In this document: positions 58,383 through 64,000 of the stretch, one piece after another
How positions within the stretch are numbered: the stretch's first letter is position 1
Layout of the letters: each line of letters begins with the position of its first letter
Source of the DNA: Chloroflexota bacterium
GTDB lineage: Bacteria; Chloroflexota; Dormibacteria; Dormibacterales; Dormibacteraceae
Assembly (NCBI GenBank): GCA_005882135.1
Contig: VBDR01000025.1
Coordinates: 1 to 64,000, forward strand
Reading direction: 5' to 3'
DNA length: 64,000 nucleotides
Notes under the pieces: model-generated
What the model was told of the DNA's origin: nothing
Database searches by the model: none
Seen by the model: the letters and a program-made list of their open reading frames with translations, nothing else
Translations under genes and position numbers: made by a program

Positions 58383-59696
58383 GTGGTCGCCTACGTTTGC
58401 CGCGTGCCGTCCGGACAGGCTGCTCGCCTGTGGCAAGACATTCTTCGCGAGCGAAGCCGTGGGCTGCCGCCTGTCCTGTTTCTTGCCCCTCCCCGCTGGT
58501 ATGGAGCGCACTGTGCGATGCGCAGCCTCGGCCGCCTGGGCGTGCGCGTATACGGAACCAAGCATCGGGGCGGGTCGCCGTCGAACCTCTCTCGGTTCTG
58601 CGCCGGGACCGTGCCGGCCGGCGACAATGGCAGGCCGACCGGCGACCCCACCAAGATCGTGGAGGGGCTGCTGGACGCCGGCAAGCGGCTTGGCCGTGGC
58701 ACAGTCCTGATCAGCGGCACGGACGAGTGGGCCATCTTCGTCGCCGAACACGCCGCCGAGCTGGCCGCTGCGTTCGTCTTTCCGGGTCCGCCTTCCGACC
58801 TGGTGGCAAGGCTGGCGTCAAAGCAGGGCCTTTTCGAGATCGCCAGCCGGCAAGGCTTTCCAACCCCCCGGTTGGTCGTGCCTCGAAGCCTCGACGACGC
58901 CGCAGACGTGGCGGTCTCGCTCGTCTACCCGGTCATGATCAAGCCAGTCCTCAGCCGGCCGGACATCTCCGCGAAGGCCGTAGTGCGAACAGCTGCCGAG
59001 CTGTTGGCCTACGCCCGCGTCCACGCGGAGAGTCCCGACGATCCGAATCTGATCTTCCAGGAGTACGTGCCCGGGGCCGACTCTGACGTATGGATCTTCA
59101 CGGGCTACTTCGACGCGCAATCGCGTTGCGTGGCCGGCTTCACCGGGCAAAAGCTCCGCCAGTGCCCGGCCCACATGGGCCATGCATCGCTGGGCATCGC
59201 ACAGAAAAACGAGGAGCTCGCCACGCAAGCGGCGGCCTTCATGACGGAGATCGGATACCAGGGCATCGTCGACAGCGGGTATCGATATGACGCGCGTGAC
59301 GGCAGCTACAAGATCCTTGATGTCAACCCCCGCGTGGGCGGTAACTTCCGTCAATTCGTATCGAGGAGCGGGATCGACGTCGTGCGCGCGCTCTATCTCG
59401 ATCTGTGCGGGATCCAGGTGCCGGCGGGGGAGCAGATCCACGGCCGGAGGTGGATCAAGGAGGACTCCGACCTGATCGCGATGGTCCAGTACCGCCGCCT
59501 GGGTGAGCTAGACCTGTGGACCTGGCTCAAGAGCCTGAGAAATATCGACGAAGGCTCGACCTTCTCGCTCGACGATCCCATGCCGTTCGTAAGGGCGATG
59601 GCGCTCCTATTCAGCGACACCTTGGCCGGGCGATGGCGACGTCGAAAGCGTGCACGTGCCCTCGCAGCCGGGGCGCCGGCGGGCTCGGCGGCGTGA
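58383..59696 (+). CDS. ATP-grasp ligase in a surface-glycan cluster
   Basis: 437 residues from GTG 58383. ATP-grasp fold: pre-domain ISGTDEWAIFVAEHAAEL, phosphate-binding strand VYPVMIKPVLSRPDISAKAV, EYVPGADSDVWIFTGYFD, and metal-binding DVNPRVGGNFRQFVSRSG. Relatives include D-aspartate ligases and amino-acid-linking enzymes that attach an acid to an amine. Substrates are unknown; modification of a glycan precursor is suggested by the neighbouring flippase and transferases. It diverges from comA across 100 bases and ends in a GTGA overlap with the flippase gene. Confidence 0.85.
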   Translation: MVAYVCRVPSGQAARLWQDILRERSRGLPPVLFLAPPRWYGAHCAMRSLGRLGVRVYGTKHRGGSPSNLSRFCAGTVPAGDNGRPTGDPTKIVEGLLDAGKRLGRGTVLISGTDEWAIFVAEHAAELAAAFVFPGPPSDLVARLASKQGLFEIASRQGFPTPRLVVPRSLDDAADVAVSLVYPVMIKPVLSRPDISAKAVVRTAAELLAYARVHAESPDDPNLIFQEYVPGADSDVWIFTGYFDAQSRCVAGFTGQKLRQCPAHMGHASLGIAQKNEELATQAAAFMTEIGYQGIVDSGYRYDARDGSYKILDVNPRVGGNFRQFVSRSGIDVVRALYLDLCGIQVPAGEQIHGRRWIKEDSDLIAMVQYRRLGELDLWTWLKSLRNIDEGSTFSLDDPMPFVRAMALLFSDTLAGRWRRRKRARALAAGAPAGSAA

Positions 59697-60994
59697 TGGC
59701 GTCAGTGCGGCAGCTCGTGGCAGGAAGGCAGCTGCTCGCGCCTGCGCGCCTGGGGGCGGGTTGGTCGCAGCTGTTCGGGCGATCGGTGCTCCTGGTCGGC
59801 AGCACGGGGTTGGCCCGGATCCTCGGCTTCGGTTTTACCATCGTCGCCGCGCGTGCACTGGGACCGGCCGGCTTCGGCCTTGTCACCTTCACCCTGACCC
59901 TTGCCAACATGGCTTCGGTCGCGCTTTTCAATTCCCCGGCCGGCCTGGCTCCCGCCCTGGTGCGAGCGAGCGGCAGCGAGCGCCGCTTGGTGCTCAGCAG
60001 CTACCTCACGGTCATCGGTGTCCTCCTGCTCGCAAGCCTGGTCGCGGCCATCCCGCTCGGCCTGATCACGGGGCTGCGCGGCGCCGTGCTGGCCGGCCTC
60101 CTGGCCAACCTCATCGGGATCACGGCCCTGACCGTTTACCGGGAGGTCTTGCGAGGCGTCGACAGATACGGGGCCGTCGCCGCTTACAACGTTGCCTGCA
60201 ACCTCGTCCAGCTCGTCGCGGTCGCCGGCCTTTGGTTTTTCGGCTTCACCGAGCCCGTTCTGTACATCACCGCGTTCGGTCTCTCGAGCCTTGCTGCGAT
60301 CGCGGTGGTCGCACCCTGGGCACATGTCTCATTGCGACCCTCGCTCCGAGATGTGAACCGCGAGCGTGTCAGCGCGGCTGCTCGCTTTGTGGCGCCGATG
60401 CTGCTGCAGACCGTCTTTTTCATGTTGTGGCTCAACGCCGACGTGATCGTCCTCAAGGCGCTGGCCGGCCTGGCGCCCGTCGGTGAGTACGGCGTGGCCA
60501 AAAGCCTCGCCAACGCGGCCCTGCTGATACCTTCGGCCATCGCGACCGCGCTGCTTCCCCAGGCCGCAAGGATCGGCAACAAGGACGCCCGCGGGTATTT
60601 CGTGAGCCTCCTGGTCCCGGTCTGCGCTGCCTCGCTGCTGCCGCTGGCCGGCCTTGGAGTGCTTGGACCGTGGGTCCTGAGCCATGTGTTCGGGCCCGCA
60701 TTCGCGGCCGCGTCGGGCGCGCTTGTGGTCCTGGCGCTGGGGATGACCTTGTACGGCGTCGCCATCACTCTCGATGCCAGCTGGACAGCGATGAGCCGAC
60801 CCAGCCTCGTGATGCTCGGGACCGCCGCCTCAGCGTTCGTCACACTCGTGCTGGTGGTCCCGCTTGTTCTCGCGTTCGGAATGATCGGGGCTGCCGAGGC
60901 TGTAGCCGCAGGGGCGGCGATCAAGCTTGCGATCCTCGTCGTGGTGAGTCTCAGGGGCAGGCCTGCCGGCCATCCCCAGAAAGAGCTCGCATGA
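59693..60994 (+). CDS. Polysaccharide flippase (MOP/Wzx-like)
   Basis: 433 residues from GTG 59693 (ATG 59696 also possible), GTGA overlap with the ATP-grasp gene. Twelve or more membrane segments; the N-terminal LVGSTGLARILGFGFTIVAARALGPAGFGLVTFTLTLANM is the typical Wzx/oligosaccharide flippase start, and LQTVFFMLWLNADVIVLKALAGLAPVGEYGVAKSLANAALLIPSAIATALLPQAA in pattern is the second repeat. It moves a lipid-linked sugar across the membrane. ATGA overlap with the methyltransferase gene. Confidence 0.9.
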   Translation: MMASVRQLVAGRQLLAPARLGAGWSQLFGRSVLLVGSTGLARILGFGFTIVAARALGPAGFGLVTFTLTLANMASVALFNSPAGLAPALVRASGSERRLVLSSYLTVIGVLLLASLVAAIPLGLITGLRGAVLAGLLANLIGITALTVYREVLRGVDRYGAVAAYNVACNLVQLVAVAGLWFFGFTEPVLYITAFGLSSLAAIAVVAPWAHVSLRPSLRDVNRERVSAAARFVAPMLLQTVFFMLWLNADVIVLKALAGLAPVGEYGVAKSLANAALLIPSAIATALLPQAARIGNKDARGYFVSLLVPVCAASLLPLAGLGVLGPWVLSHVFGPAFAAASGALVVLALGMTLYGVAITLDASWTAMSRPSLVMLGTAASAFVTLVLVVPLVLAFGMIGAAEAVAAGAAIKLAILVVVSLRGRPAGHPQKELA

Positions 60995-61854
60995 GCGACC
61001 GGCTGACGCTGGAGACGCGTCGCCCTGAGGCGTCGTCGCCGCCGCAAGAGAAGGTGACGAGATTTTTCGATGGGGCGGCGGGGTTCTGGACGCAGGTGTA
61101 CTCCGCGCCGGGTGTCTTTGCCGACACGCATCGACGGCGGCTGGAGCTCGCCCTGGCCTGGATCGATTCGCTGGCCCTCCAGCCTGGTGCGCACATCCTG
61201 GTTGTCGGTGCCGGCGCGGGATTCGAGGTGATCGCGCTCGCCAACCGGGGCTACTTGCTGACTGCGATCGAGCCCGCAAACGCGATGGTCGAGATCGCGC
61301 GCGGACGCGCCGATGCTGCCGGCTGCACTGGTGTGCGGTGGGTGAACGGGGATGCGCATGCCCTGGGTTTCGCGCGCGAAAGCTTCGATGTCGTGATGGC
61401 GCTTGGCGTCATTCCCTGGCTGCACACGCCAGGAGTCGCGATGGCCGAGATGGGTCGCGTGCTACGTCCGGGCGGCTGGTGGCTGGGATCGGCCGACAAC
61501 GCCGTGCGGCTCGACCGGCTCGTCGATCCGGCCCGAAACCCGGTCGTGGCGCCACTGTCGCGGAGGATCCGCAAAGCCGTGATGAGACCGAGTGCGTCGG
61601 CCAGGCCCAAGGCCAGAATGCACACAGGGCGAGCGGTGCATCGCCTGCTGGATGATGCTGGCATCGACCCGGTCGCCGAGGTGACATTCGGCTTTGGGCC
61701 ATTCACCCTGATCGGCCGTTCTATGCTTCCCGAGGCGGTGGGGAGGACCATCAATGCCAAGCTCACAGAGCTGGCGCTCCGCGGGGTTCCCCTCGCGCGT
61801 GCGACAGGTTCCCAGCGGCTGGCCCTCGGCCAAAAACGATTGGTGACGCCCTGA
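60991..61854 (+). CDS. Class I SAM-dependent methyltransferase
   Basis: 287 residues from ATG 60991. Motif I ILVVGAGAGFEVIALANRGY, the acidic LTAIEPANAMVEIARGRA, VNGDAHALGFARESFDVVMALGVIPWLHTPGVAMAEMGRVLRPGGWWLGSADN following the UbiE/Methyltransf_11 layout. It transfers a methyl group, here probably to a sugar or lipid in the glycan cluster. It overlaps the flippase by four bases and lies 10 bases before the GT2 gene. Confidence 0.88.
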   Translation: MSDRLTLETRRPEASSPPQEKVTRFFDGAAGFWTQVYSAPGVFADTHRRRLELALAWIDSLALQPGAHILVVGAGAGFEVIALANRGYLLTAIEPANAMVEIARGRADAAGCTGVRWVNGDAHALGFARESFDVVMALGVIPWLHTPGVAMAEMGRVLRPGGWWLGSADNAVRLDRLVDPARNPVVAPLSRRIRKAVMRPSASARPKARMHTGRAVHRLLDDAGIDPVAEVTFGFGPFTLIGRSMLPEAVGRTINAKLTELALRGVPLARATGSQRLALGQKRLVTP

Positions 61855-61864
61855 TGGCGAAGTC

Positions 61865-62845
61865 ATGAGTCAGCGGCCGAAGGTGTCGGTCTGCATTCCG
61901 ACATACAACCGGCGGCAGATCCTGCTGCAGACACTGGAGAGCTTCAAGCGCCAGGAGGAACCCGTCCAGAACTTTGAGGTCGTCGTCGGCGACGACGGCT
62001 CGGTTGATGGGACGGTGGAGATGGTAAGCGCGCTGCAGACGCCTTACCGCCTACGCGTCTTCACGCATGCAAACGCCGGCCCCGCCGCCGCGACCAACCT
62101 CGCGGCGAGCCACGCGGAGAACGAGATCCTGGTCCTGCTCGACGACGACCAGATCGCAGCCCCACGCTTGATCGGCGCGCACATTCGCGCCCACCAGCAG
62201 TATGGCGACGTCCTGGTTCAGGGGCTCTTCCCGCTGACCGAAGAATCTCGGAAGCGCGGTGCCTCGCTCCTTTATGAGCGACACCTGATGAGCGACATCG
62301 CACCGCTCGACGCGGAGCATCCTTTCTCACCGAGGATCTGGAGCGCGAACGTATCCGTCCGGCGGAGCACCTGGAAGCGTGTCGGGGGCCTGGACGAGAG
62401 CTTCCGCGAGTACGGCGGCGAGGACACGGACTTCGGCATGCGGGTGGCGGCGGCAGGGTGCCCGGTCGTTTTTGTCCCGGACGCGCTTTCGTACCACGTC
62501 CATCTCATCAGCTATCGCTCCGCGCAGCGCCAGCCGTACCACGCCGGCCGGGCGATGGTGCGCCTGGCCGAGAAGTTCGACATGCCGGTGGAGGCGTTTT
62601 CGGGTGGGGGCACCCAGTCCGCGGTTGACCGCATCTTGAGTCTGGGCTGGCGGACCAGCCCGCCGGCGATGACGGCGCTTGGCGAGGTGCTGACGTTTGG
62701 GCTTCGCGCCTCCGACCTGACGAAATGGAGGCCGGCCCAGCTGCTGGCGGCGCGAGCGGTCCACAGGCTCAACAAGGTCGGCGGTATCACCAGCGAGAAG
62801 AGGGAGCTGACGCGGCGCCGCGCGGCAGGCGGGGCCGGGAGCTAG
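61865..62845 (+). CDS. GT2-family glycosyltransferase
   Basis: 326 residues from ATG 61865. GT-A fold: VSVCIPTYNRRQILLQTLESFKRQ, donor motif VVGDDGSVDGTVEM, the metal-binding DDDQIAAPRL, and acceptor/base region ESFREYGGEDTDFGMRVAAAG (ED motif). The C-terminal 90 residues have no membrane segment, so it acts from the cytoplasm on a lipid-linked acceptor. It is the last plus-strand gene of the glycan cluster, and its TAG interlocks with the TAG of the convergent M23 peptidase gene. Confidence 0.91.
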   Translation: MSQRPKVSVCIPTYNRRQILLQTLESFKRQEEPVQNFEVVVGDDGSVDGTVEMVSALQTPYRLRVFTHANAGPAAATNLAASHAENEILVLLDDDQIAAPRLIGAHIRAHQQYGDVLVQGLFPLTEESRKRGASLLYERHLMSDIAPLDAEHPFSPRIWSANVSVRRSTWKRVGGLDESFREYGGEDTDFGMRVAAAGCPVVFVPDALSYHVHLISYRSAQRQPYHAGRAMVRLAEKFDMPVEAFSGGGTQSAVDRILSLGWRTSPPAMTALGEVLTFGLRASDLTKWRPAQLLAARAVHRLNKVGGITSEKRELTRRRAAGGAGS

Positions 62846-64000
62846 GCCCGGTAGGCTGACGGCGCGCCGGGCGGGAGATAAGGCGCGGGGTTCACAGGCT
62901 TCTGGTTGATCCGGAGCTCGAAGTGCAGGTGCGCGCCCGTCGAGTTTCCGGTCGATCCTTCGAGTCCCACCGGCTGGCCCTGGGACACCGACTGGCCGAC
63001 CTTGACCAGGGACGCGGAGAGGTGGCCGTAGAGAGTATCCAGCCCGCCCGAGTGCGCGACCACGACATAGTTGCCATAACCGCTGCTCGTGGCGCCGACC
63101 AGCGCCACGATGCCGTCGTCGGCTGCGTAAACGGGCGAGCCAAAGGGGGCCACCAGGTCGATGCCGGTGTGGAAGTGCGGGTAGCTGCCGTACGGCGGCT
63201 CGAACCAGTACGTGCTGGGGCCGAAAGGCTGGGAGATCTGCGCCTGCGGCTCCGGCCAGATGAAGCGGTACTGGGTCGAGTGGCCCGCGCTGTTGGGGAT
63301 CTGGCCGACGTTGTTGGACTGGGCCCAGAGCTGAACCTGCGTCCAGACCGATTGCATGGCAGCCGCGATGATCGCGTCCTGCTGCTGCTGGAGCATGTCC
63401 GTCACGGCTTGCGCCAGCTGAACCGACTGCGTGTTCAGGCGCCTGAGCTCATATTGCGTTTGAGCGATCTTCACCTGCAGCTTGGCCATCGAGTCCTCCT
63501 GCTGGGCTTGCAGGGCTCGCAGCTGGGACAGCTCGGAGGTGAGCTCATCTCGCTGCTTGAGCTGCTCGTCGCGGGCCGCCTGTTCTTTCTCGCGCTCTTT
63601 CTGGAGCGCGTCGAGATCACGCGCCAGGGCGCTCTTGATCTCGGCCGCGCGCGCGCCGGCGGCGTTGAGGTCGCTGACTCGCGTTAGCAGGTCGCTCAAG
63701 CTCTGCGACTCGGCGAGAACGAGGAGCGCCGACCCAGGTGAGACATAGATCGCCCGCGCCAGCTGCTGAAGCTGTGCCCGTTCTGCCTCGATCCGCTTGG
63801 CCAGGACCGCCTCGCGCCTCTGAGCATCAGCGATCTGGATGTCGAGCGCCGCGATCTTCGCCTGGACGTCGGCGATCTTGCCCTGGAGGGATTGCTGCTG
63901 CGCCGCGTTGTCCTGGAGCGACTGCCGGAGCTGCTGCTGGGCAGCCATCGCATCGGCGAGGTTGCTGCCGAGCTGGGCGCGGATCTGATCGATCACCGCC
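62842..64000 (-). CDS. M23-family peptidoglycan hydrolase with coiled coil (5' end cut by window)
   Basis: At least 384 residues; the frame is open to the window edge and the signal peptide is missing, so the gene starts beyond it. The N-terminal 220 residues are a long Gln/Ala/Leu coiled coil (for example QQQSLQGKIADVQAKIAALD), like EnvC or the CwlO group. The C-terminal M23 LytM domain has HFHTGIDLVAPFGSPVYAADDG with the zinc His and Asp, and the final zinc motif GAHLHFELRI. It cleaves peptide cross-bridges in the wall, or serves as an activator if controlled by FtsEX-type partners. Confidence 0.9.
   Translation of the reverse strand, partial: AVIDQIRAQLGSNLADAMAAQQQLRQSLQDNAAQQQSLQGKIADVQAKIAALDIQIADAQRREAVLAKRIEAERAQLQQLARAIYVSPGSALLVLAESQSLSDLLTRVSDLNAAGARAAEIKSALARDLDALQKEREKEQAARDEQLKQRDELTSELSQLRALQAQQEDSMAKLQVKIAQTQYELRRLNTQSVQLAQAVTDMLQQQQDAIIAAAMQSVWTQVQLWAQSNNVGQIPNSAGHSTQYRFIWPEPQAQISQPFGPSTYWFEPPYGSYPHFHTGIDLVAPFGSPVYAADDGIVALVGATSSGYGNYVVVAHSGGLDTLYGHLSASLVKVGQSVSQGQPVGLEGSTGNSTGAHLHFELRINQKPVNPAPYLPPGAPSAYRA

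Noticed and set aside
60184-61425. A 413-codon minus-strand frame over flippase and methyltransferase genes
   Set aside because: Spans two real plus-strand genes and has no domain pattern.
1-64000. tRNA, rRNA, CRISPR arrays, insertion sequences, prophage
   Set aside because: No T-loop-like GGTTCGAATCC motif, no regularly spaced repeats, no transposase or integrase motifs and no phage structural genes were seen on reading the window. A covariance-model search would be decisive for tRNAs.

Overview
The window is about two-thirds G+C, densely coded, and full of GTG and TTG starts. Its substrate-binding proteins are lipoproteins with clear lipoboxes, which fits a monoderm. The gene content is that of a free-living soil heterotroph: ABC importers, flavin oxidoreductases, CoA-dependent aromatic catabolism, a trehalose-synthase-like enzyme and a GntR/MarR/LuxR regulator set. 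I read this as a Chloroflexota/Dormibacterota-like or actinobacterial genome, but no rRNA or marker gene is present to decide. I saw no tRNA, rRNA, CRISPR, prophage or intact insertion sequence.

Layout. (1) 1-7.6 kb: the end of a flavin monooxygenase gene, a quinone-oxidoreductase-like enzyme, a VOC protein, an Ldh2-type dehydrogenase, an HpcH/HpaI aldolase, an acetamidase/formamidase, an MDR dehydrogenase and a hydroxypyruvate-isomerase-like protein. (2) 7.7-12.4 kb: a complete Liv-type ABC importer. Its position after the acetamidase suggests an amide or other small amino compound as substrate. (3) 12.5-15.9 kb: a GMC oxidoreductase, a cupin and small orphan ORFs. (4) 15.9-28.1 kb: a large sugar-catabolic island. 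A FAD oxidoreductase and a phosphotriesterase/lactonase-family protein diverge from a ROK kinase, GntR/UTRA regulator, DeoC aldolase, Gfo/Idh dehydrogenase, SIS protein, ribose-type ABC importer and shikimate-dehydrogenase-family protein. The substrate cannot be named from sequence; this is the best candidate for an undescribed pathway.

(5) 28.2-34.8 kb: a CoA-dependent aromatic acid module. An aryl-CoA ligase, a fused flavin monooxygenase/old-yellow-enzyme protein of the 2-aminobenzoyl-CoA or salicylyl-CoA type, a stand-alone TrpB2, a divergent Rid protein lacking the usual catalytic arginine, and an enoyl-CoA hydratase. (6) 34.9-37.8 kb: a universal stress protein, an OtsA-like glycosyltransferase and a UBP zinc-finger protein. 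(7) 37.9-43.9 kb: a small membrane protein ending in HNCPNM, an HtrA-like lipoprotein without its catalytic histidine, a MoxR-DUF58-VWA operon, two small proteins, and a sigma-region-4-like HTH fused to transmembrane segments.

(8) 43.9-49.8 kb: YceI, MarR plus an MFS exporter, a HAD dehalogenase, a histidine phosphatase, a secreted protein and a D-2-hydroxyacid dehydrogenase. (9) 49.9-55.5 kb: a large GH63-like glucosidase, a TPR-LuxR regulator and a flavin monooxygenase. (10) 55.5-62.8 kb: a surface-glycan cluster (GT4, ATP-grasp, flippase, methyltransferase, GT2) interrupted on the other strand by ComB-ComA, the sulfolactate-forming pair. The window ends inside an M23 peptidase gene.

Operons are tight: many neighbours share 4-base start/stop overlaps (ATGA, GTGA, TTGA). 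These overlaps helped choose starts.
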